This document shows, one piece after another, positions 33,364 through 44,925 of a DNA stretch of 64,000 bases (positions are counted from its first letter, which is position 1; each line of letters starts with the position of its first letter). The notes under the pieces are model-generated. The model did no database searches and was not told the origin of the DNA. It saw only the letters and a list, made by a program, of their open reading frames with translations. A program made the position numbers and the translations under genes. Source of the stretch: Asterias amurensis (lineage: Eukaryota; Echinodermata; Asteroidea; Forcipulatida; Asteriidae); assembly GCF_032118995.1 (NCBI RefSeq), contig NC_092665.1:16264012-16328011 (forward strand). The letters are read 5' to 3'.

Positions 33364-35554
33364 CTAAAAGTTAAAGTTTTGTAAGCATATACAAGTCAAA
33401 ATGCAGATAATGGGGATGATGTGTGTCTTCATGCTAGCAGCACCACTCCCCGCGTCACCTAAAGGAAACGCATTGTCCACATTCTTGAACCCGTTGCCGT
33501 CGATAACCTCGTCCTTAATTAACATCCGGTTGTGCGCCCCACCACCACCTCTGGATGCCTGGGTGTCGATCAAGGCATCGTCTTGCACTGGGTTGTAGCC
33601 GCCGCCTCCACCACCAGCAGGAGCTGCCGGGGCAGCACGATAGCCACCAGCTGCAGGTGCCGGGGCAGCCCCACCTCCCCCACCAGCACTGTATCCGCCA
33701 CCTGCAGGTGCTGCCGGGGCAGCCCCACCCCGTCCCACACCAGCACTGTACCCTCCTCCACCTCCACCGCCAGCACTGTAGCCACCGCCACCGCCACCTG
33801 CAGGTGCTGGCGGGGCAGCATTGTACCCTCCTCCTCCACCGCCAGCACTGTAGCCACCACCACCACCACCTGCAGGTGCTGCCGGGGCAGCCCCACCCCG
33901 TCCCCCACTAGCACTGTACCCTCCTCCACCTCCACCGCCAGCACTGTAGCCACCAGGATTGTACCCTCCCCCTCCTCCACCGCCAGCACTGTAGCCACCG
34001 CCACCGCCACCTGCAGGTGCTGCTGGGGCAGGATTGTACCCTCCCCCTCCTCCACCGCCAGCACTGTAGCCACCGCCACCGCCACCTGCAGGTGCTGCTG
34101 GGGCAGCATTGTACCCTCCTCCTCCTCCACCGCCAGCACTGTAGCCACCACCACCACCACCTGTAGCGTGAAAAAAAACGAAATAATAATTATCAATCCA
34201 TAAATTTAGCGGAAGATTATCCTCACTTCATCAGATGTTTACTATAGCGCAATACAGACGTTTTATAATGACCACACAACTTATAAGTGTTGGAGAAATT
34301 TAACTGGAGAAAGTTCACTACCCAAAAAGCTTATTTTATATTTTAACATCAAAGAAGAATCTTGAGTATCTTGGGCATAGTAAACAAGGGGAGACGGGAG
34401 GAATCTTAAAGAAGGGCGTGTTGCTGGGCTGGACATCGTAGAAGGTGTAACATAGAATGGGGGAGGAGGGAATGAAGCTATGCACAAATTAAAGCTTTGT
34501 AACTCACCACCACCCCCACTGCATGACCCTGTACCACAATCTCCGAAGTCAAGCTCCATGCCATCACAACCGTCTCCCCTTGTACCTGATGGCGTTCTGC
34601 AGCTCCGCGTTCGCATTGTCGAACCCCCTCCGCATGTCACGTGACATTTATCCCATGATCCCCACGTGGACCAAGTGTTACCCCCGGCCGATACGACAAG
34701 ACGAGAAGGATCTGCACAAAATGTAAAGGAAAAAAAATACATATATATCCCAACATTCAATTTCAATTCGAAATTCAAACTCACATTAAAAACTTTGCCA
34801 TATATTTCATGAACATTTCAAAACAGTTTCATGCACAAACATTTTTAGGCGGGAACAGTAGGGTGTGGATGCAAATCTACCAGCCGAGGTTTGTGGTGAG
34901 ATGCCCTAGTTGACAGACAAGCATACGATAAGACTAAAGAGAATCAAGAACGTACGGACATATGAGAACAAAGACAGAAATGATAAAGTTTAACAGTGAC
35001 AAATTGAATGTCGTTTGTTGAATTGAATTGAATTTCTACCAACTTCCTAAACTCTATAACAAATATTCTAGATATTTTTCAACAAAATGATTTTTGCATT
35101 TTGGGGTCAAATTGGCAAAATTCAACGTCAGAGAAAGAGTCCTTTATGTAGGGCTATGCCCACCACACTGTATAGACCGATTTGAATATGACATCACGCG
35201 GCTGAAATATCTGACCTACAAACAAGACGGCGTCTTTATGGGGCTAGGTTTGAAGATGACAACAAAACTTCGAGAAGGGGAATAACGTTTATAAAAAGAA
35301 ACAATTGTTGCACGTTGTTACTGGGGTCCATGGGTTTTGTACACCCTCGAGGGGAAATGGCACCCTCGGCTCTTTTCGGGTGCCATTTTCCCCCTCGAGT
35401 GTACAAAACGCCATGGACCCCGTCACAGCGTGCAACATTTGTATACTGCTTACCATGATGGAATGTCATTACCTTGAGAAATTAGCAGGATCGGGATCCA
35501 AACATGCGCCACCCACGTCCACAACGTTAGCGTCTGTTTACGATTATCAAGCAT
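33364..35554 (-). CDS. TSP1 protein with Gly-rich repeats and GPI-type C-terminus
   Basis: Three exons on the minus strand: 35554-35473, 34711-34508 and 34160-33364, all phase 1, giving 360 aa. Exon 1 is a signal peptide ending VWIPILLISQG. Exon 2 is one TSP1 repeat with WSTWGSW (C-mannosylation), CHVTCGGG (O-fucosylation site) and a paired C-terminal Cys. Exon 3 encodes about 190 residues of Gly-rich repeats built from GGGGGGYSAG, GGGGGGYNPAPAAPAG and similar units. A charged segment (VQDDALIDTQ, MLIKDEVIDGNGF) follows, and a hydrophobic C-terminus (IIPIICILTCICL) after GSGAAS that fits a GPI-attachment signal. It lies head to tail with the TSP1/Ig gene and shares its exon phases, so they are probably paralogues. 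An extracellular matrix or surface role is inferred; the family is not recognised. Confidence 0.8.
33600..34160 (-). repeat. Coding Gly/Ala/Pro/Tyr minisatellite
   Basis: Imperfect tandem repeats of about 80-100 bp within the last exon, each giving a poly-Gly run closed by YSAG or YN, then PAAPAGG. The repeat opens long spurious frames on the plus strand. Such arrays usually vary in length between alleles. Confidence 0.85.
35301..35442. repeat. Large perfect-type palindrome (foldback element)
   Basis: The left arm has GTTGCACGTTGTTACTGGGG, CCATGG, TGTACACCCTCGAGGGG and GGCACCC. The right arm is the reverse complement with few mismatches, and the loop is only about 10 nt. It lies in intron 1 of the Gly-rich TSP1 gene and is probably a small non-autonomous transposon. 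Confidence 0.75.
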
Positions 35555-37092
35555 TTTGGTAATAATTCCCTACACAACGGTCATTGGTGCTTATCTAACC
35601 GAGAAAAGGCGTAACTTTCTGAAGTTTTCTAAACTAAACACTAAAGCAACACTGTTTATAAAACAATAAACGTTGTAATCTTGTTCTTGTGAAAATATCC
35701 TATCCTCAAACGCGTGAAACGCATCCCCACGCGCGCTGATCATCAGCGCCCACTTTTAGAATAAATACGATGGCACGCGTTCGCGTCTTGATTCCATGCA
35801 TGCAGAACGCATTAAATCTTCACACAATGCGCGTCTACCATTTCTCGCGCGTAATTCGAACCTTTTTTTTACCACTATTGTCCCACGTCCGTGCATTGCA
35901 TGAAGGGAAAACTCGCTCAAAGAGTTCGAATACGCGCGAGACTTCAGAGTGTGAGCCTCGCCGTGATCCGCTATCAGTTTGCTCTCGTTTGGTTAGCCTT
36001 GTCAAGGCCTCCGTGGCTTGGATAGCATCGATTCCATGCGACTGGAATGGGAGACCACGCACGCACGTGAGTGGCGAAGTAGTCTCCCGTTCTAGTCGCT
36101 TGGGATCGCGGCTCTCGAAACCACGAAGGCCATGAGAAAAGGCTACAGTTTGCTTGGACCAGATACAGAGAAGTCATTTAACTTTTAGAAAATAATTCAA
36201 TTAACACTGATTTATTTATCTTGGAAACTACTCATCGATGTAACTTTTGTCACAATATGGTCAGCTTTGGAATGGATCATTCTCTGTGGTATGCAAGGAG
36301 ACCATAATAACCCCTAGAGAGGTCAAGTTGAAAATTGCTTCTCGCTACATTTGAAAAGTGAACTCCCAAATCCATCCAAACCCTTATTATAAACCACCCA
36401 ATTATTTTAAACCAGATAAAATTGCACAAAATAAAAAGAGAAAATGAGCTCACTCAGGAGAAAAATTACTTCATGACTTTGACATTTTCATAATTTATTT
36501 ACATTATTACAAGTACTGTGATACAATTACTGCGGGACAATACACTGGTGCTCGCCTTTTCAATGTATTATTAATTATACAGAATTGGTAAGGATCATAA
36601 AAAACACCATTGTTAAGTTTTTATCTGAAAGCTATAAAAAGTTAATAGACCCACTTTTCTATGAAATATTACACTCTTTCAAGAAAGTTGTATCTGAAAA
36701 CCTTTTTAAAAAAAGCTGGTTTTTGGTTGTTAAAGCCAAAATAAAGGGCAATGTGTTTAGTTAGGTGTTGGTTATTGTCCATGGTTGTCTCCCAACTCAC
36801 ACAACGGATTAAGCCCATATTTTACAGGTTGGTTATTTCATGGTCGATCAAACAAACATAAATACAGTTATCAACAGTTCTCAATTGAAGAGCAGAAGTA
36901 TCCCATCAGAGCTCACATTGGCAACAGAATCCTCTACTGTATAATGATGCATCTAAAAAAGTTGTTTATTTCTATTATGCGTTGCATTTTGCCTGGAAAA
37001 CATCTGATGGTGATTCGGTGTCCTTTAATGTCTGGCAAACTCATGAGACAAACGAAAGCAAGGTGAAACATCCAACCATGACCTTTGACATG
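35555..37092. other. Intergenic region upstream of the TSP1 gene and downstream of YEATS4
   Basis: No coding sequence is recognised. CG-rich short motifs from 35700 to 36170 may belong to the promoter of the minus-strand TSP1 gene. TTTATT at 36965-36970 (AATAAA on the minus strand), about 125 bases past the YEATS4 stop, is a candidate poly(A) signal. Confidence 0.45.
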
Positions 37093-40000
37093 TCATGTGA
37101 CCTTTTCCTTGACCTTCTCCTGGCGTTCTTTCTTCCTCTCTTGCTCCTCTAGTTTCCTAATCTCCTCCTTGAAGTGGGTGATGGTGTCTTTGCTCTGCTT
37201 AAGACGCTCGTTGAGTTCCGTGATCTCAAAGCGAATCTTCTTCCTTGCGGACTGGAGAGCTACATTGGTTTTTTCTTCAAGCTCGTTGACTGCAAATTTA
37301 CAAATTTAATAGAAATTGATTAATATCTTTATGTCAATGAAGTTTTCCGGTTGGCTGGGTAGTTTCTTTCCCAGACTTCTACCTCTTTAATAAGGCCAAA
37401 GTTCGAATCCCACTTCAGACAAAGTCCTTAATTAATATCAGGGCTGGTATTATTCTCTTCAGATTAGTTGTGTGTCATACATCTAGCTAAACAGTCAAGC
37501 ATAATGGACTCAAGCTAAGGTGTTTCTGATCAGTGTTTGGGTTTGAGTCCCAGTAGTGAAAATGAATTCTCATAACGCCAAATGAAACAAAACTATTTTC
37601 TCTGCCGATGTCCTCGTTTGATTTCACAAAGAGCTAAGACTGATCTTGAGAGTAACTCAATCTTAGCGAGGAATTCAAAACTTAAATGGGTGGGAACTCC
37701 ATGTTAGTATCAAGTTGTTGTTGTTTAGGTTATCCAGGACTCAACCTCAAGTTATAACTTGTTTGAATACTACACTTTGCCCTTAAAGGCAGTGGACACT
37801 ATTGGTAATTGACAAAGACCAGTCTTCTCACTTGGTGTATCTTATCATATGCATAAAATAACAAACCTGTGAAAAGTTGAGCTCAATCGGTCATCGAAGT
37901 TGCGAGATAATAATGAAAGAAGAAAACACCCTTGTCACACGAAGTTGTATGCGTTTAGATGGTTGATTTTGAGACCTCAAGTTCTAAATCTGAGGTCTCG
38001 AAATCAAATTCGTGGAAAATTACTTCTTTCTCGAAAACTATGGCACTTCAGAGGAAGCCGTTTCTCACAATGTTTTATACCATCAACCTCTCCCCATTAC
38101 TCGTCCCCAAGAAAGGTTTTATGCTAATAAATATTTTGAGTAATTACCAATAGTGTCCACTGCCTTTAAGATGAATCTTAGTGCTTTGCAAAACTGGGCC
38201 CTGATTAATTGATTTCATCTTAGCTTTGAGTACTTACAGTCTGTTTCATGTTTGTGAGCTCCAAGCGTTAAGACTCTTGAGCTGCAAAGTAGCTGCTGCA
38301 TCATCGCAGTAGGATCCTGGAAAATCTAACAAGGAAAAGTACAAGATTTGCATTCTTTAATCATTTTGTATTTGTCGTATCATGGCTGAGGGGTGATGAC
38401 CACCGGACTCAAGCTTTTCTAGAGCTTTTCAGAGTGTTGGTTTGAGTCCCAATTGTTGCACTTTTGTCCTTGAGCAAGATACTTCACCATAATTTATTTT
38501 TGTCTAAGCTGTAGGTCCCATGTACAAGAAGAAGGATTGGTAATTCACAAATAAGAACCCTAAACACTTATCACGGATGAGTAGGGGTGAACCCTGGTGT
38601 TTCTGGTTCACACAGCCAGCTTGACGCAAGTTAAAGTTTGCGCCTAACATAGAAGAAGCGTAAAAGTGCGCTTGAAATGAGAGGAAACATAGATACCATA
38701 TATTTGAATGAAACTAATTACTTACCATTTCATCGTAATGTTCAGAAACAAGAGTCTTCTTGCCTAGGAAAACGTTTGTGTCTGTTTGGAAGAGCTTCAA
38801 GAAATGATACAAGGTGACCTGAAAGGAAATAGTAATAATCAAATCAGGATAACTATTTACCGATAGTTTGGAATTATTTTAAACTTCAGTTGATCTTAAT
38901 TATTTAACTTCACTTGATCAAAACACAAAATTTCGCAGAAATTTTCTTTCAGAGAAAAGTGTGTTCTGGTATTTGAAACTCATTTTTTTATGAGAACATC
39001 ATGGTCTGATTCACGTGCCACGACACTCCAAAGAGTCTGAGAATACTGGTGAATACTAGATTGATGCTGACTGACGACAATTGTCAATTTTGTTTTTCTT
39101 TTAGTTTTAAAGACTTGATTGAATTATTCCAATTGCACAATACTTACTGGTCTTTCATTTGGATCCACAAAAAAGATCTTTATGATAATTTCAAACTCGC
39201 CCCAACCCGTCTCCTGGATCTCATACGGGGGTTTGCTGACAACTAAATTAAAAACAAAAATTAATAAACCGTCAGATTTGAAGAAGAAATAGTTATAACA
39301 GATTATTTTCATGATTTTTTTGTATGATACTAAAAATTGTAAACTTGAGAATAAGTCGAGAGTTGCAGGAGACATAGTACAAAAACAATAAACAAAGATA
39401 TAACAAAAACCCTAGCACTGACCTCTGATTGCATTGGCATAACTCTCGTGTAGTTTGAACTGGATCTTCTTCACGTATGTTGACATGTCCTGGAAGAAAT
39501 ATTTAACATAAAAGCTTTGAAATTTGTTGTTGTTGTTGTTACTGTTGTGTGATAGGCATTATTGGCAGTCGAGTCCTGCAGCACGAAATAATCCCCAGCT
39601 TGGTTGATTGGGATTCGAACCCACCAAAAAGATGTTTGACCAAGGTGCAAAGGAAGGGGAGATACATACCTCATTCCGATAGGGTTTAATGTAGATTGTC
39701 CATTGGTGAGTGTGTCCATCTTCTTCTCGTTTCTTACCAAAGTATCTTGAGATGTTTCCGTAGACAATTGGCTTGACAAGATTGATACCCTGTGTTAATT
39801 GAATTGAAGCAAAACAATAAACAACTTGAAGAAAACATAAACAACTTGAACTTTACCATAAAAAAAAGAAAAAAATCTATCCATGACTTTACAAACATTG
39901 ATTTGAGGAATTGAAAGAAATAAACTTATTTTAGGTAATTCTTGAAAATGTATTTTTTTTTCAGAAATGGGCCTATCCCTACGGCTACGTACAACACAGA

Positions 40001-40416
40001 AAGTTTAGGCATGGATGGATGGTATAGTCAATTTACTTCTTCTTTCTTTTAGTTACACGACTAATTATTTTATTTCATACGCGTTTCAACAAAATGGGTA
40101 TCCTTCTATTCTATTGGAGTCTTATGGACACTCAATCAATCAACAAAACAAAAGCCGAGAGGTCAGACTCAGCAGAGTCACGTCACGAGAGTGGGTTGAC
40201 AGCTTTATTTTTTAACACACTTTTAATGAGCCAGAATTCTTCGTTTAAACTTTGCTAAGCAGACTAGAGCCGCACCTCCTTTTCTCTATTATAGAGTCTA
40301 TACTTTGTACATAATAGTGGAGTAAGTATTTATCTATTGTAATCGTGAAATACTGTCTAAAACTTCTCTCTCTTTACCTTTACTCTTCCACCAGAATCGT
40401 GTCCGTAGTCCGCCAT
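37093..40416 (-). CDS. YEATS4: YEATS domain-containing protein 4 (GAS41)
   Basis: Seven exons on the minus strand: 40416-40378, 39789-39670, 39489-39423, 39242-39148, 38818-38726, 38325-38238 and 37289-37093. All junctions are GT-AG in phase, giving 232 aa (human 227). It reads acylated histone lysines as a shared subunit of the TIP60/p400 and SRCAP complexes that deposit H2A.Z. It starts [13 protein letters not shown], like vertebrate MAEFGPDSGGRVK. The YEATS domain (about 14-150) contains [32 protein letters not shown] and TGWGEFEI. The aromatic pair equivalent to human Y74 and W93 is Y70 and W89. The C-terminal coiled coil ([17 protein letters not shown] to [10 protein letters not shown]) is intact. 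It is a compact, ordinary ortholog with no oddity except a longer basic tail. Confidence 0.97.
37783..38169 (-). mobile_element. MITE family A copy 5
   Basis: TTAA-AGGCAGTGGACACTATTGG at the left and AATAGTGTCCACTGCCT-TTAA at the right, with an interior as in the other copies but inverted. It lies in the last intron of YEATS4. Confidence 0.9.
38374..38560 (+). repeat. tRNA-derived SINE in YEATS4 intron
   Basis: GGCTGAGGGGTGATGACCAC (A-box-like) is followed by GGTTTGAGTCCC (B box) and then TTGTCCTTGAGCAAGATACT. The latter motif also occurs, inverted and diverged, in the 43060-43370 copy. Confidence 0.55.
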
Positions 40417-42337
40417 TATTGTTTTTCGTCTGCAAATCACCACAGCGCCACCAAGCGTTGAGAATAAGCCAGCCCTAATTAATGATAATCACGTGACCAT
40501 GCGTCACCAGCACCGCGCTATCAGGAGACCGAAAATGAACCATTCTGGTTGGACAAGAACAGGAGACGCCCAGACAAAACCCACAGGAACGCCAAGTTCA
40601 AGGCGTGACGTGATTGGCTAGTGGGCAGACAGCGCCCCGGTTAATCCCACAATTATGTTGATTATAAATTGTGGCGTGATCTTTGTCTGTAAATGCACAT
40701 GAATATTTAATTAAGGAGAATACAAAATCAGGGTTTCAGGAATAGTAATGAAGGACAGTATAACTGGTTATTTTTTCAATGGTATTTTCACAAGCTCAAT
40801 TAATTTTTGAGATCTATGTAAGATGTTATTATGCAGTCTAAATCTAATTTTAAAGGATTTGATTCGAAAATTGTTGTATAGTTCCTGTTAAGTTGTTAAT
40901 GATGTATTTGGGAAATCGCATTTATCGGGTTATAATTATATTTGTTCAATTTCTTGAACCATTTTGTGCATATCATTTAAATAAACATCACACGTAAGCA
41001 TACAGGCCTATTTTTGTGTATTGTTAATTTATTTAATTGTTTTCCCCGTTGTGCTTAAAAAATGGATCCGAATAAAATGATGATATACATAATTGGTACC
41101 CGTGTTAAATCAAGTCAATGGCAATCGTTATGTAAAACATTAAAAAAATAATTTCCTAATACTGATTTTTTCAAAAACAAAAACTAAGGTCTATGCTAAT
41201 TTGTAACGACTCTAACGAGTATAATGACACACTATCAAAATCTATCTCATTGACAACATTACAACTGCCAGTGATTAAACTCGAAACGATCTACTAACCA
41301 GGACATACAAAAAAAAAGGCAAACAATTTAGAGTCTTTAGCATTGCAATTGAATATGAACCATCTATAGTAAAGTAGTGTACTGCGGCAGCGGTGCATGT
41401 GTGGTCGATCATTGCCTCAGTGAAAATATTCTTGGAATAATAAAAAATAATTTGTTATTATGTCAACTGCGCTTTTTGTATAGTCTTATCCTGTAGAGTA
41501 AGATTTGAGTAACATAGACGCCAGTGCCAACATTGCTGGGAGGTTAACATTTATTGGCAATTGAAGAGATCAATGGAGGCAGAAACTCGTGATGAGTCGC
41601 GTGACTTGTGATGATGAATAAAAAAAAACAAGAATGATTGCCAAAAACTACGACAGACAACGACAGTAATGATCTTGTATTGTGTAGAACATGGCCTCAT
41701 CGCATCCCATGATGTTTATCAACAATGTAGTAATATCACGCGATCGTTCTCATACCGAGACTAAATTAACATGAAATGAATCATTCATCAAGATCTCATG
41801 GACAATTGATTATCATTTTTTTATCATACACAGCTCGGTGTAAATAAAATACTCCAATAAAATACTAAAATAAACAATGTTATACAAGTATGTCATGTAA
41901 ACATTAATAAATATTTTTTTTAAAGTACATCACATGCCTGCATAGATAAATAAGTAATTTATCAAACAAAAACAAAACAAATAATATAATATATCACGTA
42001 TTCCCATGATGCTTTTTCAACTAGCAAATGTCTTGCCGCTAAGGCGCTATATTTATGACCCGAGAATTCTTTGAAATTATGGTGAGGTCCCGCGGCTAGC
42101 TATGGAGGAAAGAAAACTAGCACACATCAGGGAGGTAGAAAAGAGCATCTCTTGCCCCTTTCTCACTTTTCCATAAAAACAAAACAAAATGGATTTTTAA
42201 CCAAGTGGGCATAATTTTCAAAATAATTTAATATATAACTCGTACTATTGTTTACCCATGTGACCGAGACGAAATCCAGTCATTTTGTATTTTAGGCCCC
42301 TACTATAATTTTTTACAATCGCGTGATCTATTTACGT

Positions 42338-42559
42338 CACGTCATGAATATTCAATTTCATTCATAGCTAGTCTTGTGTTGTGTGACACGGCGGCATGCA
42401 TAGTACGTGTGTGTACACAAAATCCGCCCTCGTGCATAAACTGATAGACAACAGCTTTCACTAAACGTGTGACGAAGATATGACCCAATTCTACTGGATC
42501 TTCTAGCATTTTTCTCCAAGATTTTCGCTGCGTTTTTAAACAAGGCTGTTGTGCATATG
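42338..42559 (+). promoter_or_regulatory. Candidate promoter and 5' UTR exon of the M28B-family gene
   Basis: CG-containing sequence (TTTACGTCACGTCATGAATA, GACACGGCGGCATGCATAGT) ends at a good donor, ATATG|GTATGT at 42559/42560. It would splice to the acceptor just before 51654. This rests only on base composition and the donor. Confidence 0.2.
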
Positions 42560-43059
42560 GTATGTATCTTTCTCATCTGTATATTTTGCCTCCAGTTTGA
42601 AATTTTCATTTAAATTGAGGTTTTATGTGATGTTAGAATCATTTGAACAGTCATAAATAAAACCACAGTACAGTGTTAGGGCATGGCATGCAGGGGCCGG
42701 TGGCGTGTTGTGATCATCCCACTACATTTGTGTACACTATGTTTTTAATGGTGTTTGCACGGAGGGTATTTACACATTCTGACCGTACATAATTCGTTCT
42801 TTCTTGCGATTCATTACTTAAGCAGCTATTTGATATTTCCCTGAAATGAGCATGGGGTAGGGGTAGGGGTAGGGCTTGGGCTGTCTTCTACTTTAGATTT
42901 TAAATTAAAGCTTTGAAAGTTGATGATGATAAATCATTAAAATTACTACATTTTTTAGGCGGGTGTGTGTTGGTTGGCAGTTTGTATTTTTTAGCCATTT
43001 CTTCAAATCACGATTGAAGATAAACGCACTGCTACCAGACACACTTTGGCCATGGAGGA

Positions 43060-43370
43060 ATAAATTGCCATGCTTTGGCAAATCCCTTCTCTAGAGTCTT
43101 GTCAATAATTGTGTAATAATACTGTTTGCTACGCCCCGCGTCCAAGGGTCGAAGCAATAATATTTTGAAAGTGTCTAATTTACAATAATTTAAGCGCTCC
43201 GGCGAGGGTCGAGTGTTAAACTTGTATCTATCAAGTATCTTGCTTAGGTACAATGTAGAGGACACAAGTGTCAAGACTGAACCACCACTTTGCTGATCAG
43301 AAACACCAGAACTTGACTTCTGGAGCTTTAGGCTTACTGCTCGGCCACGACATGTTTCTGCCTCATCCAT
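43060..43370 (-). repeat. tRNA-derived SINE, minus strand
   Basis: On the minus strand it starts GTGGCCGAGCAGTAAGC (A box), then GTGGTTCAGTCTTGAC (B box), then ACCTAAGCAAGATACTTGAT and a longer body. It opens a 112-codon frame that is not a gene. Confidence 0.6.
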
Positions 43371-44805
43371 ATCATATACAGTAACAACATTATTATTAAC
43401 AGCTCAAGGAGCTTGAGGGCCAAGGGAGACATAGTCTACTAAATTACAATTGACTTTGGAGCTTTGACTCGCTCGGAGCGCCGAGTCACTAGAACTTAGA
43501 AGTGGAAATGAAATCACATTTAAAAAGAAAAGGGAATTGGTCACTCTGGTGACCCAAAATGTTTGTTAATTTGAAAAATAGACCTAAACATGTAATGGAA
43601 GGCCCTACAACTGTACTTTTCTATTTCTAGGCTACACTGATGTACATGTAGTATCTTCCTTCAAGTTTTTTTTAGACAATTCGTCCGAATAAATTGAGTT
43701 CCCCAAATTTCAATCCCTGGACAAATCATGTCTGCATGAAGTCCAGGCTCTTTTGTGTCCATGGTATGTGAAATCTCTTTTGTTTTCATGGTCTAGTAAA
43801 TCACAAACCCATCCTGTATTGACTGGTTTTTGTCTGAGATGCTGAGACGCTACTTCAAGGACAAACTGAACAATAACTCAAACATTTAAAGCTTAAATAC
43901 ATGTAGTTGTGATATGACAGGTCCCAAATTAACCCATAACACCAATAGCAAATGCTGGATGATTTATGTGTTAATTCTGTTTTTTCTAAGCTTTTCTGTG
44001 TGGGGAAAACAATGTTTCAGAAGAAAATTTGAGAAGAGCAGGATTTGGTTTCAATTACCAATTAATTAGTTTCTCTATTTAAACTTAAAACTTGACATTT
44101 AAAAGAAATTGTCGTCGGATAAATAGGGCATGTAAGGTGTACAAATGTACGATGCTGCCAGAATAGCTTAATTGGGGCAGCATCTGCCTGTCAATCCGAA
44201 GGTCATAGGTTCAAATTTTTGTTCACACTCCTCAACTGATCAAGTATCTTTTCATTATGTTCAGTTTCCGTTTGGGTTTATCAAAGCAAACCAAATGAAA
44301 ACAGTACATGAATGAGGCGGATGTGGGTTTAATTTTTAATAAAATTTACCAAGAAATTTATCACATTCTATTCAACTGAAATTCATTCATGAATTGGTTG
44401 AGCCAGCCAACACAGGATTAAAACATTTTTGACTGATGATAATGGTGTGTTATGCTGTTTGCTCAGTCCCTACATAAGTGGTGTACAATGTAGGTTTAAA
44501 ACCCTAACATTTATCAGAGTTTACACAATGATAAGATATTAGATGACATCTTGCCTAACCTATAAAAAAATGGTTTTATGTTGACTCGTCTTATCTGCAT
44601 TTGTACACAAACTCAACAATTTAAATGGGAAGTGGGTTTTTTTATCAGCGTTTGTCTGGTATTTTGAAAAGCAATACCATTACTATTGGGCTAAACTGCA
44701 CTCAGCGCTAACGTTAAGATGTTGTGAAAAGATTGAATTTTTTTTGGGGGGTGGGAACGTTTTCACATTTTCAGGACGTAGGCCTATGCTTCGTTTTTGG
44801 AACGA

Positions 44806-44925
44806 AAGGGCACCAAGGCATTTTCTCCTTGGTAAACAGCACCCAGATGAGGATTGTAAACTTCTAACTGGGTTCAAGGGCACCAAGGCAATGACCAGGG
44901 GGCATAGAGGCAATCCTCTTTATTG
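44806..44925 (+). repeat. Interspersed GGGCACC-type repeat, copy 3
   Basis: AAAGGGCACCAAGGCATTTT, CTCCTTGGTAAACAGCACCC, then AAGGGCACCAAGGCAATGAC and GGGGGCATAGAGGCAATCC; same family as 16722 and 17977. Confidence 0.55.

Noticed and set aside
33570-34196. Second minus-strand frame (208 aa, Val/Ala/Leu-rich) over the same exon
   Set aside because: Out of phase with the TSP1 exon; the phase-correct frame gives GGGGGGY repeats and a GPI-like tail.
33532-34203. Plus-strand frames of 118-223 aa opposite the Gly-rich exon
   Set aside because: Ser/Thr/Cys- or His/Gln-rich translations of the same minisatellite; the minus-strand exon has splice sites and a signal-peptide partner.
43032-43370. 112-aa minus-strand frame
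   Set aside because: Coincides with a tRNA-derived SINE.
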